The notes under the pieces were generated by a model, which was not told where the DNA came from, searched no databases, and worked only from the letters and a program-made list of their open reading frames with translations. A stretch of DNA of 64,000 nucleotides from Nitrospirales bacterium (GTDB lineage Bacteria; Nitrospirota; Nitrospiria; Nitrospirales; UBA8639). This document shows positions 26,566 through 36,711 of the stretch, piece after piece. The number at the start of each line of letters is the position of its first letter. The first letter of the stretch is position 1. The stretch lies in the NCBI GenBank assembly GCA_029261295.1, contig JAJDBP010000012.1, forward strand, positions 1-64,000, given 5' to 3'. Made by a program: the position numbers and the translations under genes.

Positions 26566-27276
26566 ATGTCTTTTTTTTGGCCCCAATGGCCTTTTACCCT
26601 ACTCGTTGTTTTGGGAGTTCCGTCCCTGAAAGAAACCACTCAACTGGATGAGGCTGGTTTAGTTCAGGCACTTCAACGTGGTGATGAACAGGTCTTTTCT
26701 GCCGTGATGGACTCGTATTCAGGTTCGTTGCTGCGCTTGGCCATGGCTTTTGTTCCTAGCCGGGCGGTTGCAGAAGAGGTGGTGCAGGAAACCTGGATGG
26801 GGGTGTTGGAAGGAATTGGGCGGTTTGAAGGACGCTCATCCTTTAAAACATGGTTGTTCCGTATTCTCACTAATCGCGCAAAAACACGCGGTACCCGCGA
26901 GCGTCGTTATGAGCCCTTTGGATTGCCTGGTTCAGATGCTGATGGAGACGAAGGGCCTTCGATTGAAGATTCCTTGTTTGTCACAGAAGGCTCTGAATCC
27001 GGTCATTGGGCAGATCCTCCACAAGGGTGGGAGGCTGATACACCTGAGCGGGCCCTATTATCTAAGGAATGCCGTACGGCGATTGAAGAGGCCATCAATG
27101 AATTACCTGACAACCAGCGGCAAGTTATTACATTACGGGATGTTGAAGGAGTGAGCGCCGAAGAAGTATGTAACGCTCTTAACATTAGTGAGACTAATCA
27201 GCGAGTATTATTGCATCGAGCCCGAACCAAAGTGCGTCGAGTGTTAGATCCTTACGTGCGTGGAGAGAATAGGTAA
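26566..27276 (+). CDS. ECF-type RNA polymerase sigma factor
   Basis: Sigma70 region 2 (AEEVVQETWMGVLEGIGRFEGRSSFKTWLFRILTNRAK) and region 4 (LPDNQRQVITLRDVEGVSAEEVCNALNIS); exact start uncertain. Confidence 0.88.
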   Translation: MSFFWPQWPFTLLVVLGVPSLKETTQLDEAGLVQALQRGDEQVFSAVMDSYSGSLLRLAMAFVPSRAVAEEVVQETWMGVLEGIGRFEGRSSFKTWLFRILTNRAKTRGTRERRYEPFGLPGSDADGDEGPSIEDSLFVTEGSESGHWADPPQGWEADTPERALLSKECRTAIEEAINELPDNQRQVITLRDVEGVSAEEVCNALNISETNQRVLLHRARTKVRRVLDPYVRGENR

Positions 27277-27281
27277 GCGGA

Positions 27282-27590
27282 ATGGATAAGAATTTCAAAC
27301 AACAACTAATGAGCTATATGGCCGGGAATTTCACTTGTAAGGAAATTGCCGCTCTCATTACCGATTATCTGGAAGGGTCTTTTACGCTGAGTCAGCGCCT
27401 TCGTTTTCAGATGCATATTGGTTTGTGTGTTGCCTGTCGAAATTATTTGAGTCAGATGAAATATACGGTTGCCACCTTGGGGCAATTGCCTTCTGAGCCC
27501 GTGCCTCCTCAGGTTAAGGAAGAATTAATGAAACGTTTTCGGACGTGGAAACACGAACAATCCTCCCAGAAACCTTCATTGGATATCTAA
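27282..27590 (+). CDS. Zinc-finger (ZAS-type) anti-sigma factor
   Basis: HIGLCVAC (HxxxCxxC) motif; directly downstream of the ECF sigma gene. Confidence 0.8.
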   Translation: MDKNFKQQLMSYMAGNFTCKEIAALITDYLEGSFTLSQRLRFQMHIGLCVACRNYLSQMKYTVATLGQLPSEPVPPQVKEELMKRFRTWKHEQSSQKPSLDI

Positions 27591-27700
27591 GAGCTTTTTC
27601 TCTCTGCACGCCTAAAGGTTAATGGTGTTGGATTGGTGAACAGAAGATTCGTCTGCTGTATTTTTGGCCAATTTTCGATAAATATTTCGAAAAGGAGTTC

Positions 27701-28285
27701 ATGATGGCACTGAAAGAATCTACCATGTTGGCGTTAGGGACGCCCATGCCCTCTTTCGCCTTGCCAGATGTGTGTACTCAGAAGATGATTTCTCCTGAAG
27801 TGTTTGAAGGGAAGATTGGGGCCCTTGTCATGTTTATTTGTCGGCATTGTCCTTATGTCGTGCATGTACAGGATGAACTGACCAGGTTAGGACGGGAATT
27901 TTATGAAGGAAAAAACTTAGGGATTTTGGCAATTAGTAGCAATGATGCTCATAGGTATCCTGCTGATTCTTCATTGCGGCTCAAAGAGATGAGTGAACAA
28001 TTGGGATGGACATTTCCTTTTTGTTATGACGAGACGCAGTCCGTGGCGAAGGACTTTACGGCGGCCTGTACGCCAGACTTTTTTGTCTTTGATAGCCAAA
28101 GACATCTGGTCTATCGAGGTCAACTTGATGCTTCTCGACCAGGGAATAAGACGCCGGTGACAGGCGAGGATATACGTCTCGCTCTTGATGCCGTTTTGGC
28201 TGGACATTCTGTGCCTGGGAAGCAACGCCCTAGTGCAGGATGTAATATTAAATGGAAATCTGGTAACGAACCGGTATATGCGTGA
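27701..28285 (+). CDS. Thioredoxin-like / AhpC-TSA family protein
   Basis: FALPDVCTQKMISPEVFEGKIGALVMFICRHCPYVVHVQDEL. Confidence 0.85.
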   Translation: MMALKESTMLALGTPMPSFALPDVCTQKMISPEVFEGKIGALVMFICRHCPYVVHVQDELTRLGREFYEGKNLGILAISSNDAHRYPADSSLRLKEMSEQLGWTFPFCYDETQSVAKDFTAACTPDFFVFDSQRHLVYRGQLDASRPGNKTPVTGEDIRLALDAVLAGHSVPGKQRPSAGCNIKWKSGNEPVYA

Positions 28286-28345
28286 ATGAGAGGATGAGAG
28301 AATTTTGAAAAAAATAGGTGTTGAGGAGTGAAAAAATGTTGGTGA

Positions 28346-29167
28346 TTAGTTCTTGTCTATTTTCTCTTGTTTCTGCGCAGATTTCTTGAACGTGATATCT
28401 CCATAATAGGCGATGGCACTTTCCCTCGTATTATCGGTATCGGTCATAATGGCCACCCCTGAAATTTTGGGTGGTTCCTCTCCAAACGCTTTCTTGTAAT
28501 CCTCATAGACATTCCGTTCTTCGGTAATCCATTCGTGTAGTCGAGATTCTCCGCTTTCAATCACGAACATTTTGACTCGATCGGTGTAAGGATTAGGTAC
28601 GATGATACCAGTCGGGCTTTTGCTTTCCCAGATATAGGTGATGGCCGAAATTGGAGGGTAATGGCCGTAGAGAAGTTTTGCGGCTTCATATTTGGCTTTC
28701 TCCAGGAATCCCACTCTGTTGCTGTCATATTCAAATGTAATATAGAGCCGAGCGGGGTAATCGTCTCCAGATTTTTGTGTCACATCACCATTTTGCAAAA
28801 TGTTCTCGATTTTCCATTTCCACTGGACGATGGGATATTCTTTGGGGTCGATGGCGACCTCTGTAGTAAGACCCGAAGAAGATTCTTTGCTGGTTGCTTT
28901 GACGGCAACTTGTTCTCCGTTCCTGACCAATTCATATTCCGTGTGTGTTGGGATTTTTTCAAAGGTGAGTGGTTCCCAGCCGCTAGGAAGGGGGTCCCCT
29001 GGTTGGGCCTGGGAAAAAGTTCCAATTAGCAATTGATCTGCCGATTCTGCGAAGGCGTTAGATAAATGGGTGACAGCTAAGGCCGACCCGAATATTATGG
29101 AAGCGAGAATCTTAGAAGCTTTTGTTAGCGGCATACATCTTTCATTTAGCACGATTAGCGTGTCCAA
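28346..29167 (-). CDS. DUF3047 domain protein
   Basis: LPSGWEPLTFEKIPTHTEYELV...IVQWKWKIENIL...DDYPARLYITFEYD. Confidence 0.8.
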   Translation of the reverse strand: MDTLIVLNERCMPLTKASKILASIIFGSALAVTHLSNAFAESADQLLIGTFSQAQPGDPLPSGWEPLTFEKIPTHTEYELVRNGEQVAVKATSKESSSGLTTEVAIDPKEYPIVQWKWKIENILQNGDVTQKSGDDYPARLYITFEYDSNRVGFLEKAKYEAAKLLYGHYPPISAITYIWESKSPTGIIVPNPYTDRVKMFVIESGESRLHEWITEERNVYEDYKKAFGEEPPKISGVAIMTDTDNTRESAIAYYGDITFKKSAQKQEKIDKN

Positions 29168-30708
29168 GAAAAGAGCTTATGGAGGAACTGCTTTTTCCCT
29201 TCGCCGAGGGTGGTTTTTCTCCAGGCATTTGCGGTCTTTTTGATTACTTCAGCCTGAGTTGGGTAAGGATGAATTGTCCCTGCGATGGTATTCAATCCGA
29301 GACTGCCCTTCATGGCCAATGTATATTCACTTATCATGTCCCCTGCATGGGTGGCCACGATTGTAGCACCCACAATTTGGTCTGTCCCTTTCTTGACATG
29401 AACCCGCGCAAAGCCCTCATCTTCCCCATCCAGAATTGCGCGATCGACCTCTGATAGTGGAAAAGTAAAGGTATCAATGAGGACACCCTTGGCTTTGGCA
29501 TCATATTCGTACATGCCGACATGGGCGATTTCTGGTTGCGTATAGGTTGCCCATGGAATAATGAGATTTTCTGTGCTGGCATAGCCTAATCCTAAGGGAT
29601 GCGGGAATAAGGCGTTTTGTATCACAATTTGGGCCATAGAATCTGCGGTGTGAGTGAATTTGAAGGGAAAGCAAATATCGCCTGCCGCATAGATTCTAGG
29701 GTTGCTGGATTGAAGACGAGCATTAACCTTCACTCCTGTTTGGTGATCAAAATCTACCCCAACCTCTTCTAACCCAAGGCCTTCTACATTGGGCGCTCGT
29801 CCGACTCCGACAAGAATTTCATCTACCACGATTTCTTGATTGGTCCCGTTGCTTTCATATTGAATGACTTTTGTGTTGTTTCGTGCTTCCACCGCTTTCA
29901 CTTTGGAATCAAACACAAATTGGACTCCGTCATGCTTCATTTGTGTTTGGACGATAGCGGCAGCGTCACTATCTTCACGAGGAAGAATATGATCAGCGCG
30001 TTCAAAGAGAAATACTTCGCTGCCAAAACGGGCAAACGATTGGGCCATTTCACATCCGATGGGGCCGGCTCCAATGATCCCTAATCTGGGAGGCAATTCT
30101 GTTAAGGAAAAAATGCTTTCGTTGTTCAAATAGCCAACTTTCTCTAGACCCGGAATTGGAGGGGCCGCAGCTCGGGCTCCTGTACAAATCACCGCTTTTG
30201 AAAATTGCAACGTGGCGCCATTGACCTCAATAGTTTTGGCGCCAGTGAATCGACCATTCCCGATAAACACATCCACGCCAAGTTTGGTATAACGATGTGC
30301 GGAATCAACATGGCTGATCCGTGCGCGCAGTTTTCGCATACGAGCCATTGCCGCTCCAAAGTCACGTTCAAGATTTTGGGGAACCTGCACGCCAAATTGT
30401 GCGGCTTCTTTCACTGCTGTCCATGCTTTGGCGGCCCGGATTATCCCTTTGGATGGAACACAGCCGACGTTTAAGCAATCGCCACCCATGAGATGGCGTT
30501 CAATGAGGGCTACTTTCGCGCCCAGAGCTGCACCGATAGCTGCGGTGACCAACCCAGCCGTCCCTGCTCCAATAATCACTAAATTATAGGGTCCTGATGC
30601 CGTCGGATTCTTCCAGTGAGGGGGATGAACATTATTAATTAACTCTTCATTGAATTGATCGTGGGGAAGAATCAACGGTGAATCGTTTGGTGTGTGCTCA
30701 GTCTTCAT
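29155..30708 (-). CDS. Mercuric reductase-like FAD-dependent disulfide oxidoreductase
   Basis: GAGTAGLVTAAIGAALGAKVALIERHLMGGDCLNVGCVPSKG redox motif; no C-terminal vicinal CC. Confidence 0.85.
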   Translation of the reverse strand: MKTEHTPNDSPLILPHDQFNEELINNVHPPHWKNPTASGPYNLVIIGAGTAGLVTAAIGAALGAKVALIERHLMGGDCLNVGCVPSKGIIRAAKAWTAVKEAAQFGVQVPQNLERDFGAAMARMRKLRARISHVDSAHRYTKLGVDVFIGNGRFTGAKTIEVNGATLQFSKAVICTGARAAAPPIPGLEKVGYLNNESIFSLTELPPRLGIIGAGPIGCEMAQSFARFGSEVFLFERADHILPREDSDAAAIVQTQMKHDGVQFVFDSKVKAVEARNNTKVIQYESNGTNQEIVVDEILVGVGRAPNVEGLGLEEVGVDFDHQTGVKVNARLQSSNPRIYAAGDICFPFKFTHTADSMAQIVIQNALFPHPLGLGYASTENLIIPWATYTQPEIAHVGMYEYDAKAKGVLIDTFTFPLSEVDRAILDGEDEGFARVHVKKGTDQIVGATIVATHAGDMISEYTLAMKGSLGLNTIAGTIHPYPTQAEVIKKTANAWRKTTLGEGKKQFLHKLFSWTR

Positions 30709-30716
30709 GGAGTGCC

Positions 30717-31511
30717 TCAGGTTTTCTCATTGGAATGAGACGATTGGTTTTCAGTAGATTCGGAAGAATCAGAAGATGTATGGGTCCATTTTCGGTAAGC
30801 CATGGGCATGAGAGCTAAGAGTCCTAGAAGGGTAAAGGCTAAAAGGACTGGTGGACTAGCAATTTCACCCAAAGAGTTTATGGAGCCTAGTTGCCGGCCG
30901 GCGAAGGCGAAGACAAAGCTGCCAGGAATGATTCCAAGGGAGGTGGCAAGCATATAAGTGCCCAGCTTGACCCGTGTGAGACCCGAAACAAGGTTCACAA
31001 GGAAGAAGGGAAATGCTGGAATGAGGCGCAGGGTCATAAGATAGCTAAATGCATTTTTTGCAAACCCAGCTTGTATGGGCCCCAAGCGGTTACCAAATTT
31101 TCTTTCCACCCAATCTCGTAATAGATACCGTGCGGCTAAAAAAGCTAAGGTGGCCCCAGCTGTCGCACCTATATTGACAATAACGGTTCCCATTACGCTG
31201 CCGAAAAGGAAGCCTCCGGTCAATGTGAGAATAGCTCCCCCTGGTAAGGAAAAAGTCGTTTGAAGAATATAGACAAGAATGAATACCGCAACTGCCAGCG
31301 CATAGTTGGACTCAGTATATGCGAGGAGAAAGTCACGGTTGGCTTTGAGTGATTCGAGTGATAGGTATTGGCCTAAATCAAAATATATGAAGGCCCCTAT
31401 GCCTACAAGAAAGATGATCCCGGTCAGGATCTTGCCTGTGGGTGAATGAGAGGTTTCGTTTTCTGGTGTGTTTGGTTGAGCCATGTGGGACTCCATTATG
31501 TTGGTTTTCAT
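30717..31511 (-). CDS. TVP38/TMEM64 (VTT) family membrane protein
   Basis: LPGGAILTLTGGFLFGSVMGTVIVNIGATAGATLAFLAARYLLRDWV. Confidence 0.88.
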   Translation of the reverse strand: MKTNIMESHMAQPNTPENETSHSPTGKILTGIIFLVGIGAFIYFDLGQYLSLESLKANRDFLLAYTESNYALAVAVFILVYILQTTFSLPGGAILTLTGGFLFGSVMGTVIVNIGATAGATLAFLAARYLLRDWVERKFGNRLGPIQAGFAKNAFSYLMTLRLIPAFPFFLVNLVSGLTRVKLGTYMLATSLGIIPGSFVFAFAGRQLGSINSLGEIASPPVLLAFTLLGLLALMPMAYRKWTHTSSDSSESTENQSSHSNEKT

Positions 31512-31722
31512 AACAATACTCCAGTAGTAATCCTAAATTAATATGATCGTTTTTGGCCTTATCGTATTGAGCGCGATTTCCTATAGTCTGAGCTTTGAGA
31601 CATTTGTTACGAAGTTCATATGAATGTTATGACAATACTCAAGTTTTATAATGATAGGGCTGTTTTGTCAGACCATTTGGCCGGGTATTTGATCTGACGG
31701 TAAAAATTGTAAGAATACTTGG

Positions 31723-32478
31723 GTGATACCGATGCTCCAGCGTTTTGGGAAATGGATTTTAGTTTTGCTGGCACTCGCTGGGATCTATCTGGCTGTTCAA
31801 AATTCGTTTCTCCAGGACATTGTTCATCCAGAGAAATTAACTTCCTTTTTCCGTGATTTGGGTCTGGCGGGTCCCTTTGCCTTGATGGCCATGATGACTT
31901 TGGCTGTTGTCGTGAGTCCGATCCCTAGTTTGCCAATTGATTTAGCGGCTGGGGCTGTTTATGGACCTTTTTGGGGGGCTGTGTATGTGTTAATAGGTGC
32001 GGAGGGTGGAGCCGTTTTGAGTTTTCTTATCGGGAGGAGACTTGGACGGGATTTTATTAAGCAGTGGCTGAAACATGATATTACGTTTTGTGAGAAATGT
32101 TCGGATCACCATTTATTTGGCCTCATGGTGTTGGCGCGGTTCGTGCCCGTTTTTTCATTCGATATTGTCAGTTATGGGGCTGGGTTAACCAATATAAGCC
32201 TTAAATCTTTTGCTATGGCAACCTTTCTGGGAATGGTTCCTCCTACTTTTGCCTTTACTTATTTAGGAAGTGCGGTCGTCAGCGTTCAATGGCCCATGAT
32301 ATTGGCTGGAGTTCTGCTTGTTGCCATTTTTCTTTTTTTACCAAAATGGATAATGAGTCATCGATCGTCTTGGTGGGTGGGTATGTTATTAGGAAAACCA
32401 CCGGAGATGGCCGCTCAAATTGATGTGCAACCCAAGCCCAATCACTGTAGTTGGTGTGGTCAGTCAGTGAAAGAATAA
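31723..32478 (+). CDS. TVP38/TMEM64 (VTT) family membrane protein
   Basis: IPSLPIDLAAGAVYGPFWGAVYVLIGAEGGAVLSFLIGRRLG. Confidence 0.85.
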   Translation: MIPMLQRFGKWILVLLALAGIYLAVQNSFLQDIVHPEKLTSFFRDLGLAGPFALMAMMTLAVVVSPIPSLPIDLAAGAVYGPFWGAVYVLIGAEGGAVLSFLIGRRLGRDFIKQWLKHDITFCEKCSDHHLFGLMVLARFVPVFSFDIVSYGAGLTNISLKSFAMATFLGMVPPTFAFTYLGSAVVSVQWPMILAGVLLVAIFLFLPKWIMSHRSSWWVGMLLGKPPEMAAQIDVQPKPNHCSWCGQSVKE

Positions 32479-32487
32479 TTCCACGGA

Positions 32488-33906
32488 TTATTTCAACTGA
32501 GGCAGTTGGTCTGCGAGTTCCTCCGCTGGATAGGTCAAGATCTCTGCGAGCGTTGGATGGTAATGAGGAATCCTGAGTAGGTCTCGTGCCGTCCCATGGA
32601 AATGCATGAGGGTGATAATTTCATGAATGAGCTCAGAGGCTTCTGGGCCAACAATATGTCCTCCGAGAATTTCACCTGATTGGGGATGACAAAGAATTTT
32701 GACATGACCATGTAATTCACCTAAGCACAGTGATTTTCCATGGTCGTTAAAGGGATACGATGCAGCTAGAAATGGTATTGAAAGATCCCTGCATTCTTGT
32801 TCCGATAATCCCACGCTAGCCATTTGAGGATCGGTGAAAGTGACCTGGGCTTTGAGCCGATCATCATATTTTTTCAGGGGCTGATCTTGATGGACGGCAT
32901 TCCATCCTGCGATTTCCCCCTGTTCAATGGCAATATGTACGATTTCATGCCATCCGTTCACATCACCTACGGCAAAAATATGTGGCTGCGAGGTTTGCAT
33001 CGTGTCTTTCACGACAATCGCCTTTTTCTGAACTTCGACCTGAGCTGCTTCCAATTGTAAACTATCGATATTGGGACGACGTCCAAGAGCTTGTAGGATG
33101 GAAGTGGCCATGACCTGCCGAGGCTTGCCTTGCTCCAGAAAATGAACCGTTTTTTGGCCATCAGAGGATTGAGTCACTTGCTTCAGTGAGGTGTTGGTAA
33201 AGATGGTCATGCCTTCTTCGCGGAGCTTCGTTTCTATAGGAAGGGTTAAATCTTGGTCTACTTGTGACAAGATATGTTTGCTGCGTTGAATTAAGCTGAC
33301 CTTGACCCCGATGCGTAAGAAAAACTGGGCTAATTCTAAGGCCACTGCCCCTCCACCTAGGACAATCATGGATTCTGGAGGAGTACGAAGTTCGAGGGCA
33401 TCATCACTGGTGAAATAGCCTGCTTCTTCTAAGCCAGGGATAGGAATATGAGAGATGACGGATCCTGTGGCAATAATAAAGGCCTTGGCGGTCAGTTGAT
33501 GTGGGCCAACTTGGACGAGCGTTGAAGAGAGGAAATGCGCTTTTTCTTGATAGAGCGTAAATCGGGGATGTTGTAAGGCCGCAACTCGATAGTCGGTGAA
33601 TTCCTTGATTAAGCGATTTTTTCGATCAATAATAGCGCTGAGGTTGGCGTGAACTTTTGTGGGGTCTAGGCCAAATTCTGGTGCTCGACGGATGAGGGCA
33701 GCAATATCAGATGAACGGAGCATAGCTTTTGTGGGCATACAGCCGCGCAAAATACAGAGACCGCCCAGCGGGCCATGATCAATTATTCCGACATTAGCGC
33801 CTTCCGCTTGGGCCGTGCGTGCAGCTGCATAACCAGCTGAGCCGCCGCCGATAATCAGAACATCATGAGCGATGGTGGATGCCGATGTTTTTGAAGATCG
33901 TGTCAT
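32488..33906 (-). CDS. Dihydrolipoamide dehydrogenase/mercuric reductase-like flavoprotein
   Basis: Likely start MTRSSKTSASTIAHDVLIIGGGSAGYAAARTAQAEG; redox motif GGLCILRGCMPTKAM. Confidence 0.85.
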   Translation of the reverse strand: MTRSSKTSASTIAHDVLIIGGGSAGYAAARTAQAEGANVGIIDHGPLGGLCILRGCMPTKAMLRSSDIAALIRRAPEFGLDPTKVHANLSAIIDRKNRLIKEFTDYRVAALQHPRFTLYQEKAHFLSSTLVQVGPHQLTAKAFIIATGSVISHIPIPGLEEAGYFTSDDALELRTPPESMIVLGGGAVALELAQFFLRIGVKVSLIQRSKHILSQVDQDLTLPIETKLREEGMTIFTNTSLKQVTQSSDGQKTVHFLEQGKPRQVMATSILQALGRRPNIDSLQLEAAQVEVQKKAIVVKDTMQTSQPHIFAVGDVNGWHEIVHIAIEQGEIAGWNAVHQDQPLKKYDDRLKAQVTFTDPQMASVGLSEQECRDLSIPFLAASYPFNDHGKSLCLGELHGHVKILCHPQSGEILGGHIVGPEASELIHEIITLMHFHGTARDLLRIPHYHPTLAEILTYPAEELADQLPQLK

Positions 33907-33936
33907 ACGTGTAACTACTGTAGGGAAGAGTGAATC

Positions 33937-34377
33937 ATGGAACTCCCATTTCAAACAAGAAAAAATTTTTGGCAGGTCGGAATGATTTTCATCGTGTGCG
34001 CATTGGGAATAAGTGGGTGCGTTTCGCAGCCGCTGCCATTGGCCATGTTGCCTATGGTCGAACCACAAGCGGCAGAACTCAACTTAAAAGGTATTGACCA
34101 GTATCAAATTGGTGAATGGGAGGCTGCGCTTCATTTCTTCCAGTCAGCCATTCAAGTGAACCCCATGCTCGTTGAAGCTCATTTTAATGCGGCGTTGGCT
34201 CTTCATCAATTAAAACGTCATCAAGATGCGACTGCCTATTTTAAACGAGCTGGAGTATTAGACCCCGAAAACCGTTCTATTATATCCTCGACTCTGTATC
34301 GTAATCATCTAGGATTATCCTCCACCTTTGAGCGGCATATTAGTGGTGGGTATCGATATCAAGGGGAGGAAGAATAA
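33937..34377 (+). CDS. TPR lipoprotein
   Basis: Lipobox ISGCVS; TPR KGIDQYQIGEWEAALHFFQSAIQVNPMLVEAHFN. Confidence 0.75.
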   Translation: MELPFQTRKNFWQVGMIFIVCALGISGCVSQPLPLAMLPMVEPQAAELNLKGIDQYQIGEWEAALHFFQSAIQVNPMLVEAHFNAALALHQLKRHQDATAYFKRAGVLDPENRSIISSTLYRNHLGLSSTFERHISGGYRYQGEEE

Positions 34378-34402
34378 GGAGAAAAAATATTTTTCTCGGA
34401 TT

Positions 34403-36361
34403 TCATTTTGGGGGTTGGGTCTTTTGGCTCGTGAGCTCTTGAATTTTCGCAATAAGGATCTCTACCTGAAATGGTTTTTGAATAAACGCATTGATGCCGG
34501 ATTGCGAGAAATGTTTCATGGCTTCTTCCTCAGGATACCCGCTGGACACTAAGATCGGCACCTTCCGGTCTTTTTCTCTAATTTTTTCAGCCAACTTTCC
34601 TCCATCAACATGCGGCATGGTGAGGTCAAGGAACACAAGAGCGATCTCCTCGCGATAGCGTTCAAAAATTTGCTCACCTGCTTGACCATCCTGAGCTACC
34701 AAGGCATCAAAGCCAATTTCTTTCAGAATGAGAGAGCATGCGGTCCTCACTTCCTCCTCGTCATCGACAACCAGTACTTTGGAATGGATGGTTCGGCTCG
34801 CTGGTTCTAGGGGTAACGTCAAAGAGGGAATACTCGGTGATGAAGGTGTGTGGGTTGTGGGAAAAAGAAAAATAAATTCAGTGCCTTGGCCAGGGTTGCT
34901 TTGCACGGCGATTGTGGCGCCATGTCCACGAACAATTCCTAATAACGCAGCTAACCCTAACCCGCGCCCCGGAAATTTTGTTGAGAAAAATGGGTCGAAG
35001 ATCTTTGGGATCAATTCGGGTTTCATCCCATTTCCCGAATCCTGAATCTTCAATAAGACGCATGGCCCGGAAGGAAGGTCCCCCATGATATGGTAATGAC
35101 GAAAATTTTCCGTAGAGATATCCGCAGCGCTGGTACTAATGTGAATGACTCCCTTTTGGTCTCCAATAGCTTCCGCGGCGTTGGTCACAGTATTCATGAG
35201 CATTTGCCGAAGTTGAGAACGATCTCCGCGGATAGGTGGAACGTTAGGTGATAAGTGAAAGGTGAGGGTAATCCTCTTCGACACGGTTGAGCGTAGAAAG
35301 GACTTGCTGTCTTTGAGAAATTGCTGAAAATTTACCGTTTGAAAATCTAATTGTGTTTGACCTGCAAACGTCAGCATTTGGTTGGCCAGCTCGCCTCCAC
35401 GAAGTCCAGATTTTTCAATGATCTGTAAGTGCTCTCGAATGGGAGAGTCAGGTGAAAGCAACCGTAGGGCCAAACCTGCTCTTGCTACGACAGACATCAG
35501 TAAATTATTGAAGTCGTGTGCAATCCCTCCTGCTAACACTCCCAAGCTTTCCTGCTTTTGGGCATATTGGCGCTCCATTTCATGGCGTTCCCGGTCTTCC
35601 TCAGCCTTTCGCCGTTCGGACAGATCTCGTAATGAGGTGAGATAGGCAGGGGCATCTTCCCATTCAATGGGGATGACTCTCATTTCCACAGGTTTCGCTT
35701 GTGTGTCGGGATGGTGAATGAGAATTTCTTTGGTCTCTCCGTGGATTAATTGATGTTCAAATGGTGATCCGACAAGTTGTTCGTTTGAACATTGAAATAG
35801 GTGTTCGGAAGCCGGATTGGTAAAGAGGATACGCCCATCCATGCCAACGACGACCAAACCATCTCCAGAGGATTCCCAAATGGTATTGGACTGACGCTCA
35901 AGGGCTTGAATGCGTTTTATGGCGGATAATTGATGCAGGGCTTGTTGAACATGTCGCCAGAGGAGTTCTGGGGATAGGGTGTTGTAGATGAAATAATTAT
36001 GGGCTCCTAACTTCAGGGCTTTGGCTGCGACTTCTTCATTGGCCATTCCTATAAAAAAAATAAAGGGTGGCTTAGAGATGGGGGAGGCCTGGTTCATTTT
36101 TTCTAAGAAATCTAACCCAGTCATATCAGAGAGCTGGCTGTCGATAAGCATGCCCTGAGGCGGGGTGAGTTGGCAGGCTAATAAGGCCTCCTCGCCAGAC
36201 TCCATTTCTTGGATATTCACATTATTCTGGGCGGAGTCCTGAATCCACCGACTAAATTCCCCTCGGCGGTTTTGGCTGGATCCGATAATGAACAGGCGGA
36301 AGATGGTAGTAGGAAGTTCTGATATTTGAGCGGTCATGGCCAACTCAGATTTTTTGAACAA
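34403..36361 (-). CDS. Hybrid sensor histidine kinase (REC-PAS-HK-REC)
   Basis: PAS region, GGIAHDFNNLLMSV H-box, GRGLGLAALLGIVRGHGA, C-terminal REC (VLVVDDEEEVR...VFLDLTMPHVDGG). Confidence 0.88.
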   Translation of the reverse strand: MFKKSELAMTAQISELPTTIFRLFIIGSSQNRRGEFSRWIQDSAQNNVNIQEMESGEEALLACQLTPPQGMLIDSQLSDMTGLDFLEKMNQASPISKPPFIFFIGMANEEVAAKALKLGAHNYFIYNTLSPELLWRHVQQALHQLSAIKRIQALERQSNTIWESSGDGLVVVGMDGRILFTNPASEHLFQCSNEQLVGSPFEHQLIHGETKEILIHHPDTQAKPVEMRVIPIEWEDAPAYLTSLRDLSERRKAEEDRERHEMERQYAQKQESLGVLAGGIAHDFNNLLMSVVARAGLALRLLSPDSPIREHLQIIEKSGLRGGELANQMLTFAGQTQLDFQTVNFQQFLKDSKSFLRSTVSKRITLTFHLSPNVPPIRGDRSQLRQMLMNTVTNAAEAIGDQKGVIHISTSAADISTENFRHYHIMGDLPSGPCVLLKIQDSGNGMKPELIPKIFDPFFSTKFPGRGLGLAALLGIVRGHGATIAVQSNPGQGTEFIFLFPTTHTPSSPSIPSLTLPLEPASRTIHSKVLVVDDEEEVRTACSLILKEIGFDALVAQDGQAGEQIFERYREEIALVFLDLTMPHVDGGKLAEKIREKDRKVPILVSSGYPEEEAMKHFSQSGINAFIQKPFQVEILIAKIQELTSQKTQPPK

Positions 36362-36711
36362 TGAGGGTGATGAGACTTCTCATGAATCGACCGTACGAGT
36401 GTTATTCACTTAAATTTATTAGAGTTAGATTTCTAAGAATAGTCAAAGTTCTTTAGTAATTCAAAGCTACGCGGTTGGTTTGAGAGAAAAAGAAGGAAGG
36501 GATGAATAGAATTGATCTTACCTGTGCAGCAAATCCGATTCAATAGATTGTTTTCTTTATGGAGCCCTCAAAAAGATGAGAAGGGGAGTGAGGGGGTGGG
36601 AATGAAGATGGGGGGTGAGGGCAAACAGGCCGGAATAAACCTGAGGGAAAGTATAGACTCAGGGGAAAGGGGCGGTAAGGCTTCCTGGGCTTTACTCTTC
36701 CATTGCGTCTT

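Noticed and set aside
29155-30708. True mercury-resistance (mer) operon
   Set aside because: No merT/P/R, and the flavoprotein lacks the C-terminal vicinal cysteines of MerA
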